From: Rhabditoides inermis
Taxonomy: Eukaryota; Nematoda; Chromadorea; Rhabditida; Rhabditidae
Length of the DNA: 64,000 nucleotides
Reading direction: 5' to 3'
NCBI GenBank assembly: GCA_963966185.1
Contig: CAWZYM010000271.1
Span: forward strand, 60,001 to 124,000
The position numbers were made by a program, and so were the translations under genes. Below the pieces are notes generated by a model that had not been told where the DNA came from, ran no database searches, and saw nothing but the letters and a program-made list of their open reading frames with translations. Of the stretch, positions 49,940 through 60,779 are shown in pieces; positions within the stretch are counted from its first letter, which is position 1; each line of letters opens with the position of its first letter.

Positions 49940-50164
49940 TCAAGAAAAAATCACAATCGCAGATTTGTGCGTGTTAATTGTGTTGTAAGACAGACTTTGC
50001 TCTTTAAGCATCGACAGGAAATTGAGCAGCTCCGGCACCTCAGGGCGCGAGTGCTCGCGCGCACTAAAAGAGCTCCACTTGCGCAAAGCAGATTCGTACT
50101 GCGCACGGGTGGCTGGAGCCCATGACTCCAGCAGAGTCTTGCGAGTACTGGCATTAAGCTCTGG
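49940..50164 (-). pseudogene. Fragment of a DIRS/Crypton-type tyrosine recombinase
   Basis: A 74-codon minus-strand frame contains SWAPATRAQYESALRKWSSF, VPELLNFLSMLKEQSLSY and NTINTHKSAI. This is the pattern of the N-terminal core-binding (SAM-like) domain of tyrosine recombinases in DIRS-like retroelements and Cryptons ('LS.gTr..Y..al.kW..fc...P....v..FL..L...glsy.TIn.hrSAI'). The frame stops at 49940-49942 just after the motif, and the catalytic half with the Arg/His/Tyr residues is not present. Sequence up to about 50300 on the same strand may be decayed upstream coding. Truncated remnant. Confidence 0.6.
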
Positions 50165-50299
50165 CTTACTTTACACGTCATCTAGATCCGCCACGCCCAA
50201 AGAGTAAACCTGGGGCAGGACAGGCACGAGAGCGGAGACCCCTCGGGATCTGTAAGTAGCGCGCTCGAGTCGCTGTGCCGCAGCCGAATAGGGGCCTTC

Positions 50300-52310
50300 C
50301 TCGCCATTTGCGAAGGAAGACTCAGATACTGTTCGGAGTTGTGTATAAACCTCTATTCAGTCTGTGGGGCAGAGCGAGAGGAGATGCTCGCTTCGATGTC
50401 TCTCCCGGCGTCGGTCTTCGCCGTTCCGCCGATCGTGGACCCCGAGCTGGCTCAGATACTGTTCTACACGGGTGTTCTTCACAAAAAAAATCTACACAGC
50501 GAGATTGGAATAGCACAGAGTGCAACACGGTGCTGGTGTGTAGAAAAATGAGTTCTACACAGTGTGTAGGACTGTGTAAAGAGATCTAAAAATCGGTCAG
50601 TAATGAATGCTTAGAAGTTTGCAGTGTGAGAAAAGCTCTATGTTAAGCTCCGCCAGTAGCAGAGCGTTCCAAAATTTGAATTCACCACATCATGAGATGA
50701 GCGAAACTTTAAAATTACTTCAAACTTGGGTAATCAAACCAACGCCAAAAAACAGTTTTGCAATACATGTCACTATGGCATCCAATGCTAGCCGGGTTTT
50801 GAATTTTCTTTTTGTACACTGTGACTTTAAGTAGTCCTGAATCCGAATATTCGAAGGATTAACTTTTTTATGTAATTAACATTTTGCTAGTTATCTGTCT
50901 TCTAAGAAACGTTATTCAAATTATGCTCTCCGGGATTTGTAGATAACCCATCCAGAAACGTTTTATCAATTTTTTGTGCAATTTCGTTCTCTCTAAACAG
51001 AGTTATTTTTATTTTCAGATAGAAGAATACTGTACCGAGCGAGTTAATTTTCCGATCATTTCCATAAACTACGCGTCACATTTCGGTCAACCGACACCGG
51101 TCAACCAATCTGGATGGTGCGCGATGGACTCGAAAGTAGGCATTGGGAGGTTCTGATATGCGTCTGTGCATAATAAAAGAATGACGAAAAGCCCTAGCTG
51201 GCCCTCGAAAACAGGGGGGGACCCACTATACTTGTTCGCATTGTTTGTCTTATTAGTCTATATGCGGTTTGTGGTGACTGATTTTTTATCATTTTTCATT
51301 CCAAGGTAATTGGTCCCCTGATGAGACAAGGTCCCGTTGTTACATCCACGAAACTTATCTGGGCGTCCATGTACGGTGTAGAGCTCAATAATTGCTTGAC
51401 TGAAATAGCTAGACGCCCAATTCACTCGCGGCGCGGCCTGCGCTGTCGCCGTTCTCTCTGTGGGGCGCGCACGGAAGATGTTCCGCTATCGCAAAATGAG
51501 TGACGATCACATTGACACGTTGTCAGCTGCTCGCTAGAAGAAATTGTGATATTGTACTTGATCCATAAGACCGTTTGCGTACGGCATGTGCTTCTAATAG
51601 ATGTCTACTGTTGTTGTTTTTCCGTTTATTATAGTCAACACGAAAAGAATTCTTCAGTGTGATAGAAAACAACTTGAGAAATTGTTTTTTTTTCACTAAA
51701 TGCAGCACTATGTACTTTGGACTTTTCGGGGTTCGGGCTTCGCTTGGCCCCACACATCGCAAAAAAGAAAGTACTAATTCTACTTTTCACAATTTGCTAT
51801 CAGTAATCAGTTCTCGCGATACGGAGAACATACGAAACTACAAACAACACTGTATTTCAATCAGTCTAATGAAAACAGATACATGGGAGACTACAGAAAA
51901 ATATTTCTCAAACATAAATGAACTCTTTGAAAAAAAAAAGAATAAGTAATGTCATGCCCCTCTTGTTTTGCGAATCAAAATAGGGATCGCGCCAGAGTTT
52001 CCAAGACGCTAGAACCAAAACTCATGTTGTTGTTTTTTTCTTCGAACAACTCGCGTCGCGTAAAGAAGTTTAGTTTGATTTGACTCAATTCATTGTGATC
52101 GCGTGCATAGCTTGAAATGCTGCGCATATCGGACTGTTGAAGTAACCGATGACATATAATAATACAAATGAATAATGTCAATCTTAGAGATAGAGACAGT
52201 GTGAGAGAGAGATGAGAGAGAGAGAGAGAAAAGCAAAAAAAGAGAGAGGGAGAGAGAGAGAGAGAGAGAGAAGTCTGTGTTTGTGAACGTTTTATAATAA
52301 TTTTTTTTTG
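50300..52310. other. No supported gene
   Basis: Short open frames only. GGGGGGACCCACTATA at about 51219 is the reverse complement of the TATAGTGGGTCCCC terminus seen at 59906. GA tracts lie at 52202-52228 and 52244-52272. Confidence 0.45.
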
Positions 52311-52314
52311 TTTA

Positions 52315-52594
52315 GCCGGTTGAATCCGGGGTCCTCCTAGTCGAGAACAAGATAGGGTTCTTGGATTACGACGACGTCAGCAGAGGTAGTTGGGTTGGTT
52401 GGCGTCGGACGTCTTGAATTCCGTTCTTGAGTCCGTAGATGGTGCTGTGACGCCTTCTGGCTACCATGAGAGTGGATTGCCACACCACAGGGGCTTGGTG
52501 AATTTCGCAAGAATGGTTGACTCCGAGGGGGATCGAACCAGCGACCGTGAGATTGAGAGACGAACGCTCTATCCACTGAGCCGCGCCCCCGGCA
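52315..52594 (-). repeat. tRNA-derived SINE-like element
   Basis: The minus strand starts at 52594 with GGCGCGGCTCAGTGGATAGA (box A-like) and GGTCGCTGGTTCGATCCCCC (box B), then runs about 200 bp of unrelated body to about 52315. The head is clearly related to the tRNA-like block at 42401-42470 (both share ACGGTCGCTGGTTCGAT). Confidence 0.65.
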
Positions 52595-52879
52595 ACCATG
52601 CGCTTTTGTTCATAATAAATAATTTATTACAGTTCACACTGTGCCACACACAAAACATGATGAAAATGAAAAATATTCAATGCAACAAAACAGTGAGTGC
52701 GTATCAATCAGTACAACCGGCGGTTTCAACTAATACCCACCTTATGCATGCGCTTTTGTACAATTGGGTCAACTTACACTCACTCTCTTAACGCGTGTTT
52801 TTAAGAGATAATATTCATTTTGTAATAACAATGCATCTGATTTGAGTGAAAAAAACTCAAGAATTCTGTTATTGTTTTT

Positions 52880-53630
52880 CAGCTGAAAAATAGATAATGT
52901 CATGTTCCACGTTTCAGAAAAGAAAACACTTGTTTAGAGTAAGGTTTATCTGAATGTATAAAATTAATAGTACAATGGTATTTTTCGGTTTTTGATTCAC
53001 CATAATGCATCATGCGCTAGACTCGAAATTTCTTCTTTTTTTCTCCAGTTCCAATTCTCCAGTTCAAATCGCCCCGCACCATTCATGCGCATTGGCGATT
53101 TTGCACCGGTAGCGCGCATTTTTGGAGTTTACGAAAACTATCATTGATCGATGCCCTAGTCATCAAACGTGAAACAGATCTCGTAAATTGTTTGCCACAA
53201 CGTATACAAAGTGCTTGCGCACAAATCGTGCTCCTGGAGAATTGGAGAGGACTTTAGCAAAATGGAGTTTGCCGAACACCAGCGATTTTTTTTCTAAAAG
53301 TGTTTCGAGATAGTATGCACAATGCCTGTTTAAATATAGTTTGTTATTGTTTTCCAAGTATTATGATCTACACACGCTTGTACCCGCCACTAACTGACCT
53401 GGAATTAACGAGAACATGGATGTTGCGAAAGTCTGCTTATCAAAGTGTAATCAGAGTCAGACCGATTGCATAGTTTTCTCCTGATAAAAATAAGCACGAT
53501 CTTAGCATACGCTCTTTGAAAGATGTCGGAAAGAAACGCGATAAGGCATCTTTATAGTGTGATGCTAACGCAAAAAAAAAAAACACTCAAAGACAACGGC
53601 TTCATTAGCTACATACATAGTTGACTGACA
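52880..53630. repeat. Long direct repeat, copy 1
   Basis: Shares an ordered series of blocks with 55770-56330: CACGTTTCAGAAAAGAAAAC, GATGCATCATGCGCTA-like, GCCGRACACCAGCGATTTTT, ATAATGCCTGTTTAAATATA and GACCGATTGCATAGTTTT. No coding frame. Copy 1 has a ~220-bp insertion relative to copy 2. Confidence 0.85.
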
Positions 53631-53639
53631 GAACTCTAC

Positions 53640-54750
53640 GTCTTGTTAGACTGAAAGAAAAACTGTGAAAAATTACATTCGTTCGCATTTTTTGTGTTGT
53701 TCTAAACTTGGAGTTCTTTGTACCCAAAATCTTGCGATAACAAAAAAGTAATTACTAATCTGTTTATCACTGTTTGCTTATCACTCAGTGTATGCAAGAG
53801 TGCAAGACAAACAATCAAACACTTTCCAAAGATTATGATAGACAAGACAAAAGGACCAAGAAAAAAACTGTTTTCCAGTCGTTTTGTACATGAAGCTGAT
53901 GAGAACCTTTTCATTTATTTTTGCAGCCGATTATCCAGACATCAAAACTCATATCGAATTCGACTTCCCCAATCATATGTAGTATAGGCGAAAGTTACGA
54001 GAAAGAGGGGAAGAAGATATGAGAAAAAAGGATCGCGCAATGATCGAGGAGGTTGAAGAGGTCTTGGTGAAGTTGGAGCGTAGCTTCTGTACGGTTTGAA
54101 GACGGGTTGTTGTGATTGTGAAATAGTAGACACGGTACCGGAAACGGAGACGCAGATTCTCAGCAGACAAAAGATCCTATAGATCGACAACTCATTAGAA
54201 TGTGTTCATATAATTCAAAGTAAAGAGTGGTGTGAGAAGTGATGTGAATTTCCTGATGTGAGATTGTGTACTTTTTTCTTACCTTTAATACTTTTTTCAC
54301 AGATCACCAATACTCTTGTGTAATGCTGCGTGAGTAAACTCGTTGTTTTTCTTGGTAGTTCGTTGATACCTCTGATAGCTTGGCCTGAGTTTTTCTATCA
54401 TCTGTAGTGATAGGCCTAGTCAACCGATTTAGGGTAGATGAACCGAGGAGCCACACTGGTGCAATTTTTTTCACTCCAAAGCTTTTCAGTTTCATCGCTT
54501 CTGTCCTAAACATGTTTTTTTCAATATGGCGTGTGTCTAGATTGTGCTTCTTTTTTTGCCAAGAGACAACTATGCGGTCGACCATTGTCTGGGTTCGAGT
54601 GATAAGCAATCTCACGCACTTCCATTTTCCCGCTCATCTAGACCATTTCAAATCAGATGATAAGGGTACACGTATAGGTCATGTTTGCTGGTTTCAGGCT
54701 AACTACAGTTCGCTATAAAAACGTCTACTTAGCATAGCGCTCAAACTAAA
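53640..54750. other. No supported gene
   Basis: Short frames on both strands without domain signal. AT-rich intergenic sequence. Confidence 0.45.
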
Positions 54751-54751
54751 G

Positions 54752-54922
<171 letters not shown>

Positions 54923-55282
54923 CTAAACCTTGAGTGAACTGCGAATCGGGATTTCGCGGTGTCGCTTCACTATTACACTGATTGCTCACCAAATTCGCAA
55001 AGATAGTGTGCCAACATCAAAGCGAGATACTCTTGAGAAAAAAGCTGACGCGTGAAGTAGGTGACGACACAAAACTGTGATGACACAAAACTTTTGAATT
55101 TTCTACTTTTGTCACTCATTGTGTGTTTATCAGTGTGTTTTTATATATCGACAAGTGAACCGAGTTGGCATATATAAATTATATGTTTTTTGTTGTTGCT
55201 AATTTCAAATAAACATGTACTACAACTGGAAAAAACCGAGAAGATGGTAATGGCCTATGCGTTCATATGACACGCAAAGTCG

Positions 55283-55674
55283 TTAAAGGAACAGTGGCGA
55301 CCTATTTTTGACTCGGAGTATTATTAAAAATCATATTAACCTAACAGAATTGCAATATTTGCGAAAGAAGGACGATTCTGCGTTACTTTTGAATTTGCCG
55401 CTGCCAACGATGCAGACGAAAATTTAAGTTCGAGATTGGTCTCTTCACGAATAACCTACCGCCCCACGATTCAATACTGCAAAAATTGGGCTCGGAGAGG
55501 TAAGCGCGAATGAACCACGCTCATTCACTAGCTTCATGGCTCTGTGCATGTGCGCTGCGTTGTGGCCCCCATGCTTCGCGGGATCGATTCCGGTTACCGC
55601 CAAATGTTTTGCTCGTGTGAAAATGAGGAGTTGTGGCAGATTGTGGCAGAAATAAGTCGCCACTGTTCCTTTAA
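55283..55674 (+). mobile_element. TTAA-flanked TIR element with an internal tRNA-like sequence
   Basis: Left end TTAAAGGAACAGTGGCGAC, right end GTCGCCACTGTTCCTTTAA, 392 bp. Inside, 55528-55600 has TAGCTTCATGGCTCTGTGC (box A-like) and CGGGATCGATTCCGG (box B). It matches the ends and layout of the paired elements at 20220-20992, including ACCTATTTTTGACTCG after the left terminus and CAATACTGCARAAATGG in the interior. Confidence 0.85.
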
Positions 55675-55769
55675 GCGAGTACTTTTGAGAGACAATAGTC
55701 ACTTTGTAACAACAGTGCTGATGTGAGTGAATTCACGTGGCAGTTCATTCAAGATCTTGTTGTTTTTAG

Positions 55770-56330
55770 TTTGACTGAAAATGAAAATCTTGTCATGTTT
55801 CACGTTTCAGAAAAGAAAACACTTGTTCGGAGTAAGGTTCATCTGAATTTATAGTATATTGGTGTTTTTGGTTCATGATTTACCATGATGCATCATGCGC
55901 TAAACTAGAAATTTCGTGTAGCAAAATATAGTTTGCCGGACACCAGCGATTTTTTTCTTCCAAAAAGTGTTTCGAGATGGTATGCATAATGCCTGTTTAA
56001 ATATAGTTTATTATTGTTCTCCAAATATTATGGCCTCCACACGCGTGTACCCTTATCGCCACTAACTGACCCGGAATGAACGAGACAAGGGTGTGGCGAA
56101 AGTATGCTAATCAAGTGTAATCAGAACCAGACCGATTGCATAGTTTTTTTCCTGATAAGAATAAGCACGATCTAGACACATGCTCTTTGAAAGATGTCGG
56201 AGAAAAAACGCGATAAGGCATCTTTGTAGTGTGATGCTAATGGCGCTGACGGGAGGAAATATGTTCAAAGACAACGGCTCGATTAGCTACACAGTTGACT
56301 AACAAAAGCTCTTGTACGTGTGTGATGAAT
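55770..56330. repeat. Long direct repeat, copy 2
   Basis: Counterpart of 52880-53630, about 2.9 kb downstream in the same orientation. Divergence looks moderate, so the duplication is not recent. Confidence 0.85.
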
Positions 56331-56526
56331 GATTAAATGTTACAACTATCACATCCCAACGTTTGACTCTTCAATTATGAACTGTTCTGTCGCAAAAAAA
56401 AACATTTACTGAAACCGTTTTGAGTTTTTGTTGATTTGTTTTCTCTCCTATCAGAATCCGACAGGGTCTGTAGCACTATGAATGTTCGTGTTTCGCGCAG
56501 ATGAGCCACCAACCTTCATTCTCGCA

Positions 56527-56799
56527 ATGCGGCTCTTGCTACTTGTGATTGTCATCTGCTCCGTTCTGTTGGTCAACTCTGCCCATATCAGTGAGTGCCA
56601 GTCGAACATCTCGGAATCCCTTCCGAACATATCCCGAGTACATTCATTTCCAGGAAGGCATAAGTCGTCCAATGAAGGGCCTGTCACCGACTCGAGGTAT
56701 ATGATGCGAGATCCGATAGTGCCACGAACGGAGATGAGCATGAGCATCTTATTCGCGAACATCATCCACTTCTTTCAAGGCCAGACAAACGACAAGTAA
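56527..56799 (+). CDS. Small secreted peptide, two exons
   Basis: Start at 56527. Exon 1, 56527-56590, encodes a signal peptide MRLLLLVIVICSVLLVNSA. A 63-bp intron with a strong GTGAGT donor (56591) and TTTCCAG acceptor (56653) follows; exon 2, 56654-56799, ends in TAA. Spliced product 69 residues, with a mature part containing RYMMRDPIVPRTEM and ILFANIIHFFQGQTNDK. The intron length is a multiple of three without stops, so retention gives a 90-residue form with 21 extra residues and two N-glycosylation sites. A TTTCGCGCAG acceptor lies 26 bases upstream of the start, which fits trans-splicing. No family recognised; a neuropeptide-like or other secreted role is only a guess. Confidence 0.55.
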   Translation: MRLLLLVIVICSVLLVNSAHISECQSNISESLPNISRVHSFPGRHKSSNEGPVTDSRYMMRDPIVPRTEMSMSILFANIIHFFQGQTNDK

Positions 56800-56864
56800 A
56801 CAGAATTGACAGTCAAAAACAAATTGTTGCTATGTTTTTGTGGGTATTGTGAGTTCTGTCACGG

Positions 56865-56990
56865 TTTTTCGGTTCGGTTATCCGGTTAACCGAAATCAAA
56901 ACGGTTTCCGGTTAACCGGTTAACCGAACCGGTTAAATAACCGAAAACCGGAAAAATAACCGAAATGACGGTTAACCGGACCATCTCTAG
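56865..56990. repeat. CCGGTTAACCG-type palindromic cluster
   Basis: Repeated GGTTAACCG and CCGGTTAACC units separated by AAACC/AAATAACCG, partly palindromic. Non-coding. Confidence 0.85.
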
Positions 56991-57393
56991 TCACCACAAA
57001 CCACATGTAGACTAAGACAAACAATGCGAACAATACTACATATACATCTTATAAATTATGCTTTGAATACTCAAGTAAAAATGGAAGTCAGTACTGAAAG
57101 TCAGTAAGTAATGAATTTCATCGGAGCACTATGAAATATGGTATATTCGAGATGCTCAGAACAAAACATAATTGATGGTAATGGTTTGGCTTCATGAAAA
57201 GTTCATTTCGAAAAATCAGATCTTTCACTGCCCACATTCCCTTCAAACAGGGGCCATAAGTTGCCTGTGGGGAGGAGGCGATAGGAACGCGAGAGAGTGT
57301 GTAAAGAGAGAGACACCAGAAACGTCCACCAAAATCCCGGACGTCCATGGACGTCCATGGACAAGGATCATCTAACTCGAGCTGTACTGTAGG

Positions 57394-57528
57394 TCGTCCA
57401 ATGGAGGGCCTGTCACCGACTCGAGGTATATGATGCGGGATCCGATAGTGCCACGAACGGAGATGACCATGAGCATCTTATTCGCGAACATCATCCACTT
57501 CTTCCAAGGTCAGACAAACGACCAGTGA
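57394..57528 (+). pseudogene. Partial second copy of the secreted-peptide gene (last exon)
   Basis: Matches 56665-56799 with seven differences up to the stop and continues into similar 3' sequence. The reading frame is open to a TGA stop and changes three residues (E to G, S to T, K to Q); three other differences are silent and one is in the stop codon. The signal-peptide exon is not present upstream, and CTGTAG just before the match would splice in another phase from exon 1. So it is a truncated duplicate, or an alternative last exon of another transcript. Confidence 0.7.
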
Positions 57529-57539
57529 ACAGGATTGAC

Positions 57540-58665
57540 AAATATAGGAACGAAATTGTGTTTGTGTTGTAGTTACTGAGAGTTGCGGAAAGATAAATGT
57601 TCACAGAAATGTAGAAGAATGACAGATGTACTATCTACTTATTTCTGCCTACGTATTTTTTTTACTAACTATTCATAGTCATAGGTACCATGACAAAAAA
57701 TACAAATAGAGTGCTGCGTTGTATAAGTAACAGATTAGCGATGTTTTCTATATTCGGTGGGTCGGGGGTTCAATCCACTTCCCGAGCGCTTGACCGTACC
57801 AAGGTGATAAATTAACAGCAGTATGCTGCAAAGATAACCCGCAGGGTACACCACGAACGGATGCTTTTTTTGCGAAAATAGGCTAGGGCTGTTTTAGAAA
57901 AGTCTAAAGGCTGTGGTGTAGTGCCATAATCGACCTTCGACTCTTTTTGCAAAGTAATCTCTTCAATCGGGAAAAAAACCTTTACTTTCAACTTTTTCTA
58001 CAGTTAGAACAAATCAGAGAAAATAGGCTCGGCCACCGCGAAGGGTTAGCGATCACCCGAACACATTGTCAGCCGCTTTGTCTACTGTGTTTTAAAACAA
58101 TGACAACACGGTGCGCATTATGAGCATGTTGTGGGCAGGTCCCGGATATGTTACGGGCAAGTTGTGGGCGCCTTTACCTGTTTGCAGTTGGCTTACATGT
58201 CTTCAACACCCAGCTTCACTTGTTTTTGAACTTGTCCAAAACAGCGCACGCCGCACATGCGCACTCACACCAGGATCGTGACACGCGCGAGAGACGTGTG
58301 CGAGTTGTTGGGCACGTTACGGGCATGTTAGTTAACCTGCCCACAACCTGCTTGTGAGAGGCGCAGAGCTTTTTGCGCCCAGAAAGAAAACGCGGATTTG
58401 TATTAACCTGCTCATAACCTGCCCATAACGCGCACCGTGTAGTCAGTGATCGTCTGTTTAGATAGTGTGTCCCCTGTTTTCGCGGTCCGCAAATTCTGAG
58501 AAATGACGCAGACATAAACCAGACACCAGACAGAGATTATTTCCCAGGGGGTGATTGCAAAATTTGTCGAATGAATTGACAATGGACGAAATACATCCGA
58601 AAGTTGCCATGTTGTTTGTATGCTTATTGAAAATTGTTTTCATGACGTTTTTGAAATTGTATCCC
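57540..58665. other. No supported gene
   Basis: GTCGGGGGTTCAATCCACTT at about 57766 resembles a box B, but no box A is placed correctly. 58464-58505 contains CCCCTGTTTTCGCGGTCCGC, a diverged TIR-family terminus. Inverted phrases such as ACCTGCCCATAACGCGCACC occur at 58090-58440. Confidence 0.4.
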
Positions 58666-58667
58666 CC

Positions 58668-60779
58668 TTTCATACTAAATTTTACTATGGTGTCTGTCTG
58701 TCTGTCTTTCCGGATCGATATCTCTCTTCAAAACTAATCCTACTTGTTGAATTTTTCAAAAAAGTTTTCTCTTATACTAATATCGCAAAATTCCAAATAT
58801 CTCGTCAATAGCGATCTCCTAATCATAATTATCACCTAATCTCTTAACTATGGAGAAAAAATTCAAAATACTTCAAATTGAACGAAACTTGGAGGGTAGG
58901 TGAATCGACCTAGAAAAAATCGATAGCCGCGATACCAGCTGCCTGTGACCTCATCTTCATGCCCAAATAGGCGAATGTACCCAAAATGCACCCAAAATTC
59001 ATGATCTTCGATTTCTATAAAAATTGAATAGAAGAAAGATTACGTATGATAGATTATAGAAACTGGTTTCCTTTTTCGAAAAGTCACCAAATATGGCGAA
59101 TATGATCGACTTTTCGTACAGACGAGATAGAGGGTCCAATTTGTAAACTTAAGCTTTTATGGGCAAAAAAGCCCTTCTGTCAAATTTTCAGAACGATCGG
59201 ACTTTGTCTTCATACAGTATTAGACATTTTCTGAGCGCGCGTTACTTGCTGGGGTCGCGCCCACCGGATTGCTCGCTACCAGCCGCCAGGTCAACCGATC
59301 GATATCGAATAGTTGGCATTCGCAATCACTGACCCATATCCACTCAGTTGTGTAGTTAGTAGTTTTTGATAGGATTATGTCTAAATATATAACAAAAATG
59401 AATTGAGTCAAATGAAAAAGACAAAATTTCTATCTTCAACGAATAACTTTGACAAAACGAAAAGTTGAAGGTTGAAAGTTAAGTAAACTGTTTCGAGAAG
59501 TCAATAGATAGTGCTTTCTAACGATCGAATCAACTTCAAACTGTTTTAAACTCTTTCACACGTGCGCACAACGTGTCAGGGCGCGCCAGCCGGCTTACTT
59601 TCTCGAAGTCATTGTAGACGTAATATAGAACTATGTATGTACTGCTTCTTTTTTCAGTTGAAAATAGGTTTCGAGTTTATTACTTGTACTAACTATTGTA
59701 CATATTCAGCCTTAAATACCGCTTTTCGATGCAATACAGTGTCGAGTGGAAGTGAGGTGAGGTGAGAATCGAGTTCACCTTACATGTCATTTGGCAAGCA
59801 CAGGCGGTCAAATTATATTTTTAGAACGTGAGAGAGTAGACAGTAGGGAGAAAAGACAATAGAGAAGAGAATAGTACTTTCTGTTTGAAAAAAGTTTTTA
59901 CATATAGTGGGTCCCCCGTTTTCGCGGTAGGCGAATTATCTTTGGAGATAGTAGAAGACAGTAGAGAAGAGAGTAGTACTTTCTGTTAATTTTTTTTTAC
60001 ATAACTGTCTCTCGAAAGTCGCAGTGACTACCGCAGTTGTGAGAATAGAAGAGTAGACAGAAGGTACCATAGTACTGTCTCTAGAAAGTTGTTGTCACCG
60101 CAGCGGGGACGTGAAAGTATACAAGAGAGAGAATAGGAGAGAGAGAGAGAATAGGAGAGAAAAAAAAGGAGAGAGAAGGGAGAGTAGACATAACTGTCTC
60201 TCGAAAGTCGCAGTGATAGTGATTACGGCAGATGTGAGAGTAAGAGTGGAAGAGGTGACGAGAGGTGAGAGTAGACAGAAGAAAACAGTAATGTCTCTAG
60301 AAAGTTGACAGTAGACAATAGAGGATATCATACTGTTTCTAGAGAATATAATATTGAGAAAGAAAGAGAAAGAGAAAGAGAGTAAGAGATAGCGAGACAG
60401 TGGGAGAGGGAGAAGAGAGAGAGAGGAGAGATAGGGGAGAGAACTGTGTCGAGGCAAGAGAGAGAGAGAGAGAGAGAAAGAGAGGGGGGAGGAAAGAGAG
60501 GAGGAGGAGAGAGATCGGATAGAAAGTAGACAGAACAGTGTAGAGGAGACAATTAAAAAGAAGTAGGAGAGATAGTTGGAAAGGACAAAAATTAAGCTAC
60601 ATATACAAAATACAAAGAACTTGAACACTTCAACTACAACCCTTGCGTGTATGTATGTGTCTTCGCAAGAGTCATTAGAGAGCAATTAACTATCAAACAT
60701 GCAAGACGTACTATTCTTCTATTTTTCTATTTTTGTATACCTAGTGCGGAGGCGCGCGACAGCGCGCCGGAGCGCTAGT
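58668..60779 (-). mobile_element. Composite repeat unit, right copy 1 (inverted)
   Basis: Read on the minus strand from 60779: the 39-bp hairpin (60779-60741), identical to 10382-10420; a degraded minisatellite with GA-rich spacers (60560-59930); then the conserved 1.2-kb segment (59830-58668), ending in GACAGACAGACAGACACC, ATAGTAAAATTTAGTATG and a G run. Same order as the left copy. Confidence 0.75.

Noticed and set aside
57760..57790. tRNA-like box B GGGGGTTCAATCC
   Set aside because: No correctly spaced box A upstream.
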